A stretch of 64,000 bases of DNA from an uncultured Actinomycetes bacterium (GCA_937926105.1 CALANS010000048.1:39677-103676), one strand, 5' to 3'. Shown: positions 17,888-27,158, counted from the first letter of the stretch. The notes: generated by a model not told the origin, from the sequence alone. Numbers and translations are program-made.

Positions 17888-18838
17888 TCAGACGGAGCTG
17901 AGGGCCTGCTGACGGTGCCGTCGCGTGCGGTCCAAGTAGTCGTCCAGTGGTTCGAGCTCGTATTCGGCGATGAGCTCGTCAACGCTCAGCTCGGGTGCCT
18001 CTGCGGTCACCAGCACCGAGCCCAGCCGGCCCGGGTCGTGAACCCGGACACCATCGCGGTATTTGGACTTCATGGCAGAGAGCTTGTCCCAGTGTCCGTC
18101 GAGGTGGACCAGGGCGTAGTCGAGGTTGATCCGGCTGGTCACCTGCGGAAAGTAGTTGGTGCTCTCGGCGATCGTTTCCCCGAGAGGTGAGATGATCGCA
18201 GATGGTGCGGGTGGACGGATGGCGGCCGCAAAATAGCTCCGCAGCGAGTACGCCCAGTAGTTCTGCATCAGTCCGCCGTGGTACTCGGAACTGAAGACCA
18301 CAAGTTCGACGCCGCGGCCGCGGTATTGATTCCGAAGCTCATCGAAGTTCAGATCGAAGCAGATGGCCGTCCCGACCCGTCCGAAGTCCAGATCGATCAC
18401 CTCGACGCTGTCGCTGTAGACCAACCCCGTCTGGTCGTGCTCGCCAATGGTCAGATGGTTCTTGGCGTAGCTGCCGACCACCTGGCCGTCTCGGCCGAGG
18501 TACTCGGTGAGGTTCTGCGAGCTCTCCTCGTCGCGTCGTTGAGTGGAGTAGGCGATGACGCAGTTGTTCTCTCGAGCGATGCGGGCCAGATGCTCGCGGA
18601 CCCTCGTCCCGCGGTAGCGGTAGAACTCGATTTGCCGGTCGATCCCCCCGAACACCTCGGTCGACGGGCGGTCGGCCGCCTCGGGCAGCACGATGAGATC
18701 CGGATCTTCGGCGAGGACCGCGTCGATTCGGTTGGTCCAGTGGATGATCTCCGCCTCGACGGCCGCTTCGAGCGCGGTTTCGGGTCCGAGCCAGAGCGGG
18801 GCAGCGGTGACGCAACTGACCGTGACGTGCCTGGCCAT
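17888..18838 (-). CDS. Carbon-nitrogen hydrolase (nitrilase superfamily)
   Basis: 316 residues. The Glu-Lys-Cys triad of the nitrilase superfamily is visible: E53 in VLPEAAD, K126 in YAKNHLT and C160 in AICFDLNF. Family members hydrolyse nitriles, amides or N-carbamoyl compounds; the substrate cannot be deduced, but the neighbouring amidohydrolases suggest an amide or carbamoyl compound. ATG 18838 has GGAGGAG upstream. It is transcribed away from the amidohydrolase at 18931 across a 92-base shared promoter region, and its C-terminus lies only ~27 bases from the tRNA fragment. It is therefore the first chromosomal gene to the right of the island. Confidence 0.85.
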   Translation of the reverse strand: MARHVTVSCVTAAPLWLGPETALEAAVEAEIIHWTNRIDAVLAEDPDLIVLPEAADRPSTEVFGGIDRQIEFYRYRGTRVREHLARIARENNCVIAYSTQRRDEESSQNLTEYLGRDGQVVGSYAKNHLTIGEHDQTGLVYSDSVEVIDLDFGRVGTAICFDLNFDELRNQYRGRGVELVVFSSEYHGGLMQNYWAYSLRSYFAAAIRPPAPSAIISPLGETIAESTNYFPQVTSRINLDYALVHLDGHWDKLSAMKSKYRDGVRVHDPGRLGSVLVTAEAPELSVDELIAEYELEPLDDYLDRTRRHRQQALSSV

Positions 18839-18930
18839 GGCTCCTCCGATTCGACCGGCGCAACGAGAGTTAGGCTAACGCCTGTCTTAGTACGTAATCA
18901 AGTGTTGCATATGTAGACAATGGAGGCTCA

Positions 18931-20181
18931 ATGCCAGCGTCAGCATGGCTTCGCGCTGCGTCCTTGGTGGTGGGAGACGGCTCGGCGCCGCTGGATGATC
19001 GTGCGGTACGCATCGAAGACGGGCTGATCGCGGAAGTGGTCCCCGGCTCCCAGGCGCCCGCGACGGCGATTCACTACCAGAACGCCACGATCACTCCTGG
19101 CTTCGTCGATGTCCATGTCCACCTCTGCTTCGAGGTCAAGGCCGATCACGACACCGCCCGCGCCTTCGTGATGGAGTCCACCCGGGATCGGCTGTTCGCC
19201 ACGGCGCTGCGTCATGGCCGTGATTGCCTGCGTGCGGGCGTCACCACCGTGCGCGATCTGGGCGACCGCGACCGCATCGTCGCGACCCTCCGGGATCTGG
19301 TGGCGGCAAACGTGCTGCCCGGCCCGCGGATTCAGTCCGCCGGGACGCCGGTCACCATCACGGCAGGGCACCTGGGCTGGCTCGGCGGGCGGGCGGACTC
19401 TCCTGATGAGCTGGTGAGGCTGACTCGCCGGCTCGTCGCGGACGGCTCGGATGTCATCAAGGTGATGGCCAGCGGCGGCAACATGACCAAGGAGTCCAAC
19501 ACCCGTGTCCCGCAGTTCAGTGTCGAGGAGTTGCGGCTGATCGTGCGAGAGGCCCACCGCGGACGGCTACCGGTGGCTGCGCACGCGCACAACGCCGAGG
19601 CCGTGCGGCGTGCCATCGCCGCGGGCATCGACACCATCGAGCACTGCGGCTGGTTCGATGTCGACGGCACGCTGGTTCTCGCCGACGACGACATCAGCAC
19701 CATGCGTGACGCGGGGACGGTGGCCTCGCTGACAATGTCCGGTATTCAACGCCAGCTGTTGCCCGATCCGGAGCGGGCCCTGGGCGACGCCGTCACCGTG
19801 GCGCGGTCGATGTCACGTAGCGGGGGTGACCTGTACGCCGACCACGACTGGGCACGGCGGATGCTTGCCGGTGGCGCCGGCGTGGTGCTGTCCAGCGATG
19901 CGGGCACCAGGTTCACCCCCTTCGAGGGGTTTCTCCAGAGCCTGCGTTGCGGCGTGGTCGCGCTCGGAATCGACGCGGCCCAAGCGATCTCGCTGGCGAC
20001 ACTGCCTGCGGCCAAGGTACTTCGGCAAGACCACCGGATCGGCAGCGTCGAACCCGGCAAGATCGCCGACCTCGTCGTCTTGGACGGTGTCATCGCCGAA
20101 GGCAGCACAGCGCTCGGGACGGTGCAGGAGGTCCGCCAGGCCGGTCGCGTCACCGTTCGTGACGGGCGCCTGTTGTGGTGA
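18931..20181 (+). CDS. Metal-dependent amidohydrolase (imidazolonepropionase-like)
   Basis: 416 residues, cytoplasmic. Amidohydrolase-superfamily ligands are in order: HVHL (~67-70), a candidate bridging lysine in VIKVMASGG, HAH in VAAHAHNAEAV, H in IEHCGWF and D in VVLSSDAGT, framed by the small N- and C-terminal beta domain typical of the family. Closest in style to Xaa-Pro dipeptidase-type/imidazolonepropionase-like amidohydrolases. GGAGG lies upstream of ATG 18931. The stop overlaps the start of the broken phosphotriesterase-family gene, so the two were once one operon. Likely a deamidation or ring-opening step in the catabolic pathway. Confidence 0.82.
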   Translation: MPASAWLRAASLVVGDGSAPLDDRAVRIEDGLIAEVVPGSQAPATAIHYQNATITPGFVDVHVHLCFEVKADHDTARAFVMESTRDRLFATALRHGRDCLRAGVTTVRDLGDRDRIVATLRDLVAANVLPGPRIQSAGTPVTITAGHLGWLGGRADSPDELVRLTRRLVADGSDVIKVMASGGNMTKESNTRVPQFSVEELRLIVREAHRGRLPVAAHAHNAEAVRRAIAAGIDTIEHCGWFDVDGTLVLADDDISTMRDAGTVASLTMSGIQRQLLPDPERALGDAVTVARSMSRSGGDLYADHDWARRMLAGGAGVVLSSDAGTRFTPFEGFLQSLRCGVVALGIDAAQAISLATLPAAKVLRQDHRIGSVEPGKIADLVVLDGVIAEGSTALGTVQEVRQAGRVTVRDGRLLW

Positions 20182-20637
20182 CGTCGATCTGGACGACCGG
20201 CGGTGAGGTTGTCGCGACCGATCTGGGCCGCGTGCTGCCGCACGAACACATCTTCATCAACGAGATGGCAGAGGACCGAGCTGCCGGGTTGTTGAGGGTC
20301 ATAGTCGGGCACTGCTCGACGATCGACATCCCGGAATATCACCTGGACATGGTCCGCCGCGGGGCGCGCGTGCAGTTCGACACCATCCCGGGGCGGGGCG
20401 GACTGTGTGGTGGACCGCTGGGTCGAGCACGTGATGACGGTCGTGCGGGCGGGCCACCTCGAGCGGATCCTGCTGTCTCACGACGTGTGCCTCAAGACGG
20501 ATCTGAGCATCGATGGCGGATGCGGATTCAGCTACCTCTTCCGCGAATTTCTGCCCCGTCTGGCACGGGCGGGCCTGAACGACGCCGAGCTGGAGCAGCT
20601 CGTCTCGGTCAACCCGCAACGGGCCATGTGCTACTGA
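20178..20637 (+). pseudogene. Phosphotriesterase-family hydrolase remnant
   Basis: The frame from GTG 20178 begins like a phosphotriesterase (GRVLPHEHIFINEM, the H-x-H ligand pair). It jumps after ~30 residues to VIVGHCSTIDIPEYH, which belongs well inside the barrel, and then loses frame near 20390-20410. The rest of the family continues in the frame starting at 20407 (WVEHVMTVVRAGHLERILLSHDVCLKTDL..., including the late SHD aspartate) and ends at 20637. About half the expected ~330 residues are missing, including the bridging-lysine region. The start overlaps the upstream amidohydrolase stop by four bases. This is an internal deletion plus frameshift, so the product cannot be active. Confidence 0.8.
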
Positions 20638-21428
20638 GCGCTGCCAAATAGGCGGTCGAACGTCCCGGACAGTACGGCGCGCCGATCGGTCTCGTCGCGG
20701 CCGGCCAGCGCCTCGACCATCCCGTCCAGTGTGCGCCGATATGAGCCGAACTCGTAGCATCCCGGCCAGTCCGATCCCCACATGATCCGATCCGCGCCGA
20801 ACTCCTCGATGGCCGAGACGATGAACGGCGCGACGTCCGCGTGCGGGAACGGCTCCCGTGAGAAGTACCCTAGGGCCGGCGATTTGGCGAAGACGTTCGG
20901 CAGGTCGGCCAAGGCCAGGAACAGTCGATGTTCCTGGCCGCCGAGCGTTCCGGGGGCGGGTCGGCCCAGGTGGTCGACGAGGATCGACACCTCCGGGTGG
21001 CGGGCCGCGAACCCACCCACGGCGGGTAGCTGGCCGGGCTCACAGTGGAATTCCGCGGCAATGCGGTGTTCGGCGAGAACGGCGGCGGCTTCCTCCATCC
21101 GGGCACCGCTCAACCACGCGAGATCCACCTCCGAGAACAGGGTGATGCGAAGGCCACGGGCTCCTTGTGAGATCACGCCGCGAAGCGCGTCGATTGCGTC
21201 GGCGGCCCGCAGGTCGACGCGGGCAATGGCCACGAACCGATCTGGAGCGGCGGCGACCGCGTCGAACGTGATCGAGTTGTCCCAGCCGAGCGTGGACGGC
21301 GTCACCACCGCGGTCCGCCGCACTCCGGCGGAGTCCATTTCGGCCAATAGGTCAGCGGCTGCCGAGCGTGCGCCGGGATGGCGACTGGTGATGTGCACGT
21401 GCCCATCGTTGGCCGCAGGCTCAAGCAT
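20631..21428 (-). CDS. Amidohydrolase-2 family hydrolase
   Basis: 265 residues from ATG 21428; the frame is open further upstream but loses family character there. Motifs of the TIM-barrel amidohydrolase-2 family (2-pyrone-4,6-dicarboxylate lactonase/decarboxylase-like) are present: DGHVHI at the N-terminus, EFHCEPG, LVDHLGRP and the C-terminal MWGSDWPGC. These enzymes hydrolyse lactones or decarboxylate ring acids. Its 3' end overlaps that of the phosphotriesterase remnant by seven bases (convergent). Probably a lactonase step in the same sugar-acid-like pathway as the downstream KdgD homologue, which is inference. Confidence 0.8.
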   Translation of the reverse strand: MLEPAANDGHVHITSRHPGARSAAADLLAEMDSAGVRRTAVVTPSTLGWDNSITFDAVAAAPDRFVAIARVDLRAADAIDALRGVISQGARGLRITLFSEVDLAWLSGARMEEAAAVLAEHRIAAEFHCEPGQLPAVGGFAARHPEVSILVDHLGRPAPGTLGGQEHRLFLALADLPNVFAKSPALGYFSREPFPHADVAPFIVSAIEEFGADRIMWGSDWPGCYEFGSYRRTLDGMVEALAGRDETDRRAVLSGTFDRLFGSAQ

Positions 21429-21472
21429 CCCACGGCCCCGGCATCGAAGCGTTGAGCATTGGATGTCCTCGC

Positions 21473-22261
21473 TCAGTAGGCGGTGAGGGAACCGCTGGGG
21501 GCATTTCGCGCGATGTCCCGGACTGCGTCGGATATCGTCTCGACGATCGTCTTCTCGCGATCCGGACTGAGCCTGGCCAGCGGCACGGAGCAGCTGATCG
21601 CATCGGTCGGTGGGGACTGGATCGGGATCGCGAATCCGAAACACTTGAGCCCGAGGGTGTTCTCCTGCAGATCGATCGCGTAACCCCGGCGGCGCACCTC
21701 GTCGAGATCGGCGTCCAGGGCGGACCTGTCCGTGATGGTGAATTCGGTCAGCCGCGGCAGGGTCTGGTAGAGATGGCTCTCGATCTGGCCGGGTGGCTGG
21801 GCTGCCAGGAGCGCCTTGCCCAGCGACGTGGTGGATGCCGGCAGGCGACGACCGACGCGGTTGATCACCCGCAGGTACTGGGTCGACTCCTTGGTGGCCA
21901 AGTACACGATGTCGCGTCCGTCCAGCCGCGCCAGATGCACCGTCTCGTCCAGGGTCTCATTGAGCCGCTCCAACCAGGGTTTCACGGCGCGCAGCGTGGC
22001 ATCGGAGTCGAGGTAGCTGATCCCGGTCATCAGCACCCGCAGACCGACGCTGTACATGGTGCCACTGGGGTCCCGGCGCACCCAGCCTCGCTCGGTGAGC
22101 GTGCGGAGCAGCGCGTACAGACTGCTGCGGGGGATGCTGGTGGCGTCGGCGATCTCCCGCATGCGGGCGGGCTCGTCGGGGCGCGCCGCGAGGAATTCCA
22201 GGACCTCGATGGCGTGCAGCGCCGATTTCACCGGCCGCACCCCTGAGTCGGTCATAGGCAC
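21473..22261 (-). CDS. IclR family transcriptional regulator
   Basis: 262 residues. A winged helix-turn-helix occupies residues ~10-70 (ALHAIEVLEFLA...MREIADATSIPRSSLYALLRTL), followed by the IclR effector domain (~80-255) with the conserved Y-R and GLKCFGFAIPI segments. It lies between the amidohydrolase on its own strand and the divergent KdgD-like gene. It probably controls both, acting as a repressor or activator that responds to a small acidic metabolite. The 122-base divergent region carries short repeats suitable as an operator. Confidence 0.88.
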   Translation of the reverse strand: MPMTDSGVRPVKSALHAIEVLEFLAARPDEPARMREIADATSIPRSSLYALLRTLTERGWVRRDPSGTMYSVGLRVLMTGISYLDSDATLRAVKPWLERLNETLDETVHLARLDGRDIVYLATKESTQYLRVINRVGRRLPASTTSLGKALLAAQPPGQIESHLYQTLPRLTEFTITDRSALDADLDEVRRRGYAIDLQENTLGLKCFGFAIPIQSPPTDAISCSVPLARLSPDREKTIVETISDAVRDIARNAPSGSLTAY

Positions 22262-22349
22262 CTCGCTCTCCGGTTTGCGTTGGACAAAACATACGGCCAG
22301 ATCGTCACAGATGGTTGCCAGGCGTCGGCTCCCGTATTAGCCTCTGTCT

Positions 22350-22382
22350 CACTATACAGCTAGTGACTATATATGGAGACAA
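22350..22382 (+). promoter_or_regulatory. Candidate IclR-region operator upstream of the KdgD-like gene
   Basis: Directly before the GTG start there is an A/T-rich block with CACTA...TAGTG as a five-base inverted repeat (six-base spacer) and two ACTATA direct repeats 15 bases apart, followed by the GGAGA ribosome binding site. A twelve-base element here (ATATGGAGACAA) recurs with one mismatch just upstream of the amidohydrolase at 18909-18920. It may be part of the IclR binding site, but the sequence also overlaps the ribosome binding site. Confidence 0.35.
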
Positions 22383-22383
22383 C

Positions 22384-23361
22384 GTGGATACGGTGATCGC
22401 GGACTCGGCGACCATTCGTGGCGACCGGGCCACGAGGTTCGCGGCGCGGTTGCGGAAGCAGATGGCCGGCGGCGTCCTGGGGTTTCCGCTCACCGCCTTC
22501 ACGCCCGACGGCAACGGCATCGATGTGGTTGCCTTCCGCGCCCACGTGCGACGACACCTGGACAGCGGGGTCGGCGGTCTGTTTGTCTGCTGTGGGACCG
22601 GAGAGTTCCCGGTGCTGACGCTGCGCGAGTACCGGGTGCTGGTTCGTGCCGCGGTCGATGAGACCGCCGGGGCGGTTCCGGTGATCGCTGGGACTGGCTA
22701 CGGATGGCCGTTCGCCCGCGAGTTCTCGACCATCGCCCAGGCCGAGGGTGCAGATGGGCTGCTGTTGCTGCCCCATTACCTGGTGGCGGGCCCGCAGGAC
22801 GGCCTGATCGCGAACGCCACCCGAGTTGCCGAAGACACCGAGCTGCCGATCATCCTCTATCAGCGGGGCGTGGTCAGCTACAGCGACTCGTCCTTGATCG
22901 CCCTGGCGTCAATTCCGAACGTCATCGGGCTGAAGGACGGTCGCAGCGACTTCATCCAACTGCAGCGCATGACGCTGGCCGCTCCGCCCGAGTTTCTGTT
23001 CTTCAACGGCGCGCTCACCGCCGAGATCCAGTATCGGCCGTACGCCAGCGTGGGAGTGGTCCCGTACTCCTCGTCCGTGGCCAGCTGCGTCCCAGAGGTC
23101 GCCATGGCCTTCTTCTCCGCCGCCCGGAGCGGCGATCAGGATCTCATGGATCTGCTGCTGCGGGAGTTCTACTTTCCCTTCGTCGCCGTCCGCGACCGAG
23201 TCCCCGGCTACACCGTCTCACTGGTGAAGGCGGCGGCCCGCCTGCGGGGGGAGAACCTGGGCCCGGTGCGGGCTCCGCTAGTGGATCCGGTCGGCCAGGA
23301 CCTGGCCGACCTTGACCGAATTTTGCGTCGCGGGCTGGAGATCGTCGGAGCGACGTTCTGA
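22384..23361 (+). CDS. 5-dehydro-4-deoxyglucarate dehydratase-like (DapA superfamily)
   Basis: 325 residues from GTG 22384 (GGAGA upstream); the frame is open to 22315 but that part is promoter-like. It is a class I aldolase/dehydratase barrel: GFPLTAF near the N-terminus, GTGEFPVLTLREY, and the Schiff-base lysine in VIGLKDG. The sequence pattern, including YQRGVVSYSD, FNGALTAEIQYRPY and PVRAPLVDP, is close to KdgD (5-dehydro-4-deoxyglucarate to 2,5-dioxopentanoate, with loss of water and CO2). It starts the long plus-strand operon with the PLP enzyme and ABC transporter. Substrate may differ from glucarate since no glucarate dehydratase is nearby. Confidence 0.82.
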   Translation: MDTVIADSATIRGDRATRFAARLRKQMAGGVLGFPLTAFTPDGNGIDVVAFRAHVRRHLDSGVGGLFVCCGTGEFPVLTLREYRVLVRAAVDETAGAVPVIAGTGYGWPFAREFSTIAQAEGADGLLLLPHYLVAGPQDGLIANATRVAEDTELPIILYQRGVVSYSDSSLIALASIPNVIGLKDGRSDFIQLQRMTLAAPPEFLFFNGALTAEIQYRPYASVGVVPYSSSVASCVPEVAMAFFSAARSGDQDLMDLLLREFYFPFVAVRDRVPGYTVSLVKAAARLRGENLGPVRAPLVDPVGQDLADLDRILRRGLEIVGATF

Positions 23362-23416
23362 TGGCGGTCGCCTGCGAGTCGAGCGCGCAGCGTCGCGGAT
23401 GGGGCGGTTGATCGTG

Positions 23417-24499
23417 ATGAACGAGACGATGGTGCAGACGCTCGCTCAGGTGCGCGAGGCACTCCGGGGCCACCCTCGGGTGCGGCTGGCCGAGCTTCCT
23501 ACCCCGCTCAGCGACTGCCCGCGACTGTCCGCCGAGCTCGGCGGACCGCACATCTACATCAAGCGTGACGATCTCACCGGACTCGCCTTCGGTGGAAACA
23601 AGGTGCGACAGCACGAGTACGTGTTGGGCGCTGCCATCGCTCAGGGCGCGGACTGCTTCGTGCAGGGCGCCGCGGCCCAGTCGAATCACTCGCGGCAGCT
23701 CGCCGCTGCCGGCGCCCGGCTAGGAGTGGAAACCTTCCTGCTGCCCAAGCTCGACGCCCGCAGCCTCCCCGTGCAGGGCAACTTCCTGGTCGATCACCTG
23801 CTCGGTGCCGCCATCCTGCCGATCGAAGCCGACCAGAGCTCGATCCAGGCCAAGGCCGCACTCGTTGAGCGACTTCGGGCGGAGGGCAGGAATCCCTATA
23901 TCACCGGTATGGGGTCCGACGAGGCCCTCGCGCTCGCCGCGCTGGCCTACGTCGAGGGACTCTTCGAGATCATCGAACAGTTGCCGCCCGGCACGACCCC
24001 CTCCGCGATCTACACGGCATCGCAAGGCAGCACCCAAGTCGGTTTGCTCATCGCGCGGGAGATACTCGGCCTGGACGTCGAGATCATCGGCATCTCGCCG
24101 CTCGGCCGGGATCACGAGGCGTCGATTCCGACCGACGACATCGTCTCGATGGCCCAGACCGTCGCCGGGATGCTGGGCACCGTCACCGAACTGTCGTCAG
24201 GCGACATCGAACTGCGCGACGAATTTGTCGGCGACGGCTACGGGATCCCCACGGATGCTGGATTAGAGGCCATTGCGCTCCTTGGCCGCACCGAGGGAAT
24301 CCTGCTCGACCCGGTCTACACCGGCAAGGCGTTCTCCGGCCTGGCCAGCGACGTTCGGGGCGGTCGCTTCGGCACCGAGGACACCGTCGTGTTCTTACAC
24401 ACCGGGGGCCTGCCAGCGCTGTTCGCCTACGCCGAGCCCGTACTGGCGCACCTCGATTCGAATGGCTCCATCACGCACCAATCAACGGAAAGGAAGTAG
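23417..24499 (+). CDS. D-cysteine desulfhydrase/ACC deaminase-family PLP enzyme
   Basis: 360 residues from ATG 23417 (GTG 23414 and TTG 23408 are alternatives). Fold type II PLP enzyme: the lysine is in FGGNKVRQHEY, with a QGAAAQSNHSRQ loop and a late LHTGGLPALFAY motif characteristic of the ACC deaminase/D-cysteine desulfhydrase group. Such enzymes release ammonia by alpha,beta-elimination or ring opening of small amino acids. It follows the KdgD-like gene by about 55 bases and is followed five bases later by the lipoprotein gene. It is likely to process the amino compound imported by the ABC transporter. Confidence 0.82.
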   Translation: MNETMVQTLAQVREALRGHPRVRLAELPTPLSDCPRLSAELGGPHIYIKRDDLTGLAFGGNKVRQHEYVLGAAIAQGADCFVQGAAAQSNHSRQLAAAGARLGVETFLLPKLDARSLPVQGNFLVDHLLGAAILPIEADQSSIQAKAALVERLRAEGRNPYITGMGSDEALALAALAYVEGLFEIIEQLPPGTTPSAIYTASQGSTQVGLLIAREILGLDVEIIGISPLGRDHEASIPTDDIVSMAQTVAGMLGTVTELSSGDIELRDEFVGDGYGIPTDAGLEAIALLGRTEGILLDPVYTGKAFSGLASDVRGGRFGTEDTVVFLHTGGLPALFAYAEPVLAHLDSNGSITHQSTERK

Positions 24500-24503
24500 G
24501 GCA

Positions 24504-26138
24504 TTGCGAAGAGCATCCATCGCCGCGCTGCTTGCGGCATCCACGGCGGCCGTGCTTCTGGTGGCCGGCTGCGGCTCCGGCGGCGCGGGGACAGACGGCG
24601 CAGACGGTAGCGGCTCCACCGGCTCCGCAGACCCCGGCCAAAGCCTGCGCATTCAGGCCGCGGAACCTGTTGGGCTCGATCCGGCCGTCAGCGTCACCCA
24701 GAAGTCGCTGCGTATGACCGAGCTGATCTACGACACCCTGATCGATTACGACAAGGACAACAAGCTAGTTCCGGACATCGCCGAGTCGTGGACCGCCTCC
24801 GACGACGGCCTGAGCTATGTCTTCAAGATCAGGTCGAATGCGAAGTTCAGCGACGGATCGGCCATCACTCCTGACGACGTTGTCTACTCGCTGCAACGCG
24901 CCGGCAAGTCGAAGTCGCTGTCCGCCGTCTTCGCCGTTGTCAAGTCGATCGAGGCCACCGGAGATGCCGAAGTGACGGTGACCCTCTCAAGCCCCAGTCG
25001 AGTCTTCCTCAACACCCTGGCCTCCGTCGGCCAGGCCGTCATCCTGAAGAAGTCGGCCGTCGAGGGCAACGCGGACTATTTCACCTCGCCAACGGCCACG
25101 TCCGGGCCGTGGCTGCTCAAGGACTACGTCGCCAAGAGCAAGGCCACTCTGACCGCGAACCCGTACTACTGGAACACCGATCACCCGACGATCAAGACGA
25201 TCCAGTACACCTTCAATTCGGACAACACGGCGATGGCGACCGCGCTCGAGTCCGGAACGACGGACCTGGCGTTCAACATGAAGCCGGCCGATGGGGTGCG
25301 GCTGCAGAAGTCCGGAGCGATCCAGTACTTCTTGGCCAATAGCCCAGGGTTCGTTTCGTGGAGCTTCGACAAGACCAAGCCTCCGTTCGACGACGTCAAG
25401 GTGCGCACCGCCATCGCCTATCTGGCGCCACGGCAGGACCGCCTGGACACCTGCTGGAGTGGAATCGGCCCCGTCAGCTTCAGTGACCTGATCTTCGAAG
25501 GCCAGGACTTCTACGTCGCGGGCGACAACAAATTCGACGTGTCCAAGGACGAGGCGCTGAAGAAGGCAGATGAACTGCTGAGCTCGGCAGGCTGGGTCGA
25601 GGGCAGTGACGGCGTACGAGTCTCGAAGGGCGTCAAGGGCCTCGCCGACGGCACCCACCTCGCGTTCGACGTGCCCTACGAGAACACGTGGTCCCAGGCA
25701 CAGTGCAACACCGAACTGCTGCAACAAGCGCTGCTGCCCGCGGGAATCAAGGCCACGCCGAAGGCGTACGACGCGGCCACCTTCTACACCGATGCGGCAG
25801 CGGGCAAGTTCGAGTTCTGGCACGGTGGCAACAACTACGCGACCGTCGATACCTACTTCGGCCAGACCTATACCTGCGACGGGTCGGTCAATCCCCTGCT
25901 GGTGCAGTGGTGTGACAAGGACGTCGACAGTCTGATCGCCCAGGCGCAGGCGACCTCCGACCTCGACCAGGCTGCCAAGCTGTATCGACAGGTGCAGGAC
26001 ATCATCGAAGAGCAGCAACCTCTCGTGGTCACCGGAGCGCAGTACGCGGTCATCGGTGCCACCACCAAGCTGCAGGGATACTATCCGCGCCCCGACGCGT
26101 CCAATAGGGCGCTCATCTACGCGAGTCTCAAGGGCTGA
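24504..26138 (+). CDS. ABC transporter substrate-binding lipoprotein (SBP family 5)
   Basis: 544 residues using a TTG start at 24504, chosen because AGGAAG lies upstream and a textbook signal peptide begins there: RRAS, then a hydrophobic core and lipobox LVAGC (Cys ~22). After a Ser/Gly-rich linker comes the family 5 solute-binding domain (dipeptide/oligopeptide/nickel type). It is membrane-anchored outside the cell and delivers substrate to the permeases encoded next. Two internal Cys pairs in the C-terminal half (CNTELL, YTCDGS, WCDKD) may form disulfides. The ligand is unknown; family 5 proteins also bind amino sugars and modified amino acids. Confidence 0.88.
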   Translation: MRRASIAALLAASTAAVLLVAGCGSGGAGTDGADGSGSTGSADPGQSLRIQAAEPVGLDPAVSVTQKSLRMTELIYDTLIDYDKDNKLVPDIAESWTASDDGLSYVFKIRSNAKFSDGSAITPDDVVYSLQRAGKSKSLSAVFAVVKSIEATGDAEVTVTLSSPSRVFLNTLASVGQAVILKKSAVEGNADYFTSPTATSGPWLLKDYVAKSKATLTANPYYWNTDHPTIKTIQYTFNSDNTAMATALESGTTDLAFNMKPADGVRLQKSGAIQYFLANSPGFVSWSFDKTKPPFDDVKVRTAIAYLAPRQDRLDTCWSGIGPVSFSDLIFEGQDFYVAGDNKFDVSKDEALKKADELLSSAGWVEGSDGVRVSKGVKGLADGTHLAFDVPYENTWSQAQCNTELLQQALLPAGIKATPKAYDAATFYTDAAAGKFEFWHGGNNYATVDTYFGQTYTCDGSVNPLLVQWCDKDVDSLIAQAQATSDLDQAAKLYRQVQDIIEEQQPLVVTGAQYAVIGATTKLQGYYPRPDASNRALIYASLKG

Positions 26139-26215
26139 AGCAGGACGAGCGGGGGCGGCGGGCGAATGCGCCCTCCGCCCCCGAGCGCCCCCGATATCCA
26201 CCCGGAGAAGAACAG

Positions 26216-27157
26216 ATGCTGCGGTACATCGGCAATCGGCTGCTGACCGTCATCCCACTGCTGTTCGCCCTGACTATCTTGCTGTTTTTCTACATTCACG
26301 CGCTGCCGGGCGACCCGATCGCCGGCATGCTGGGGCCGAACGCCACACCGGATCTGGTCCAGCAGATCCGCCACGAGCGCGGCCTCGACCGGCCCTTGTG
26401 GGAACAGTATTGGACGTGGCTCACCGGGCTGGTACAGGGGGATCTGGGATCGTCACTGATCAACGGGCAGAGCATCACCGGCATGGTGGCGGGCCGAATA
26501 CCCGCGACCCTGCAGTTGACCGCTGCGAGCCTGCTGCTGATGATCGTCATCGGGTTTCCGGTGGGCTACCTGGCAGGCAAGCACAAGGGTGGGTGGCTCG
26601 ACCGCATCCTCACCCCGGCGTCGCTGGCGGGCCTGTCGCTGCCGCAGTTCTGGGTCGGCACGATCTTCATCCTGGTCTTCTCGGTGCAGTTGCACCTGCT
26701 GCCCAGCGGCGGCTACGTGGCGTTCACGGATGATCCATTGCAGAGCCTCAAGCTGACGATCATGCCGGCGTTCGTGCTCGGTCTGACGCTTTCCCCGCTG
26801 CAGGCCAGGCTGGTGCGCGTGTCGACCGCACAGCTGCAGCAGGAACCCTTCATGGCGGCGGCGACGATGCGGGGGCTGCACAGCTCGACGATTTCCCGGC
26901 GATACCTGTTCCGCAACGCGGTCCTTCCAGTGATCGTGGTCATCGGAATGCAGCTGGGCACGTTGATCGGCGGTCAGGTAGTCGTCGAGCAGCTGTTCAA
27001 CTACCCGGGACTCGGCCGACTGCTCGTGGAGGGCGCGACGGAGCGCGACTACTCGGTGGTCCAGTCGCTGATCCTGCTCGTGGCCGCGCTCTACGTGGTC
27101 ATCAACCTCCTGATGGAGGTTCTGCACGCGCTGCTTGACCCGAGAGTGAGGCTCTGA
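26216..27157 (+). CDS. ABC transporter permease, DppB type
   Basis: 313 residues with six predicted membrane helices. It has the binding-protein-dependent permease N-terminal layout (MLRYIGNRLLTVIPLLF, then a long periplasmic loop with DLGSSLINGQSI) and an EAA cytoplasmic loop around AAATMRGLHSSTISRRYLFRNAVLP. GGAGAAG precedes the ATG. One base separates it from the DppC-type permease, so the two are co-translated and form the transmembrane channel of the importer. Confidence 0.9.
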   Translation: MLRYIGNRLLTVIPLLFALTILLFFYIHALPGDPIAGMLGPNATPDLVQQIRHERGLDRPLWEQYWTWLTGLVQGDLGSSLINGQSITGMVAGRIPATLQLTAASLLLMIVIGFPVGYLAGKHKGGWLDRILTPASLAGLSLPQFWVGTIFILVFSVQLHLLPSGGYVAFTDDPLQSLKLTIMPAFVLGLTLSPLQARLVRVSTAQLQQEPFMAAATMRGLHSSTISRRYLFRNAVLPVIVVIGMQLGTLIGGQVVVEQLFNYPGLGRLLVEGATERDYSVVQSLILLVAALYVVINLLMEVLHALLDPRVRL

Positions 27158-27158
27158 C

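Noticed and set aside
17365..17982. Minus-strand frame of 205 residues across the tRNA fragment
   Set aside because: Contains the GGTRTHT-type sequence typical of tRNA antisense translation and overlaps the nitrilase gene; not a gene.
24273..24503. Upstream extension of the solute-binding protein
   Set aside because: It lies inside the PLP enzyme gene in another frame; the signal peptide begins at TTG 24504.
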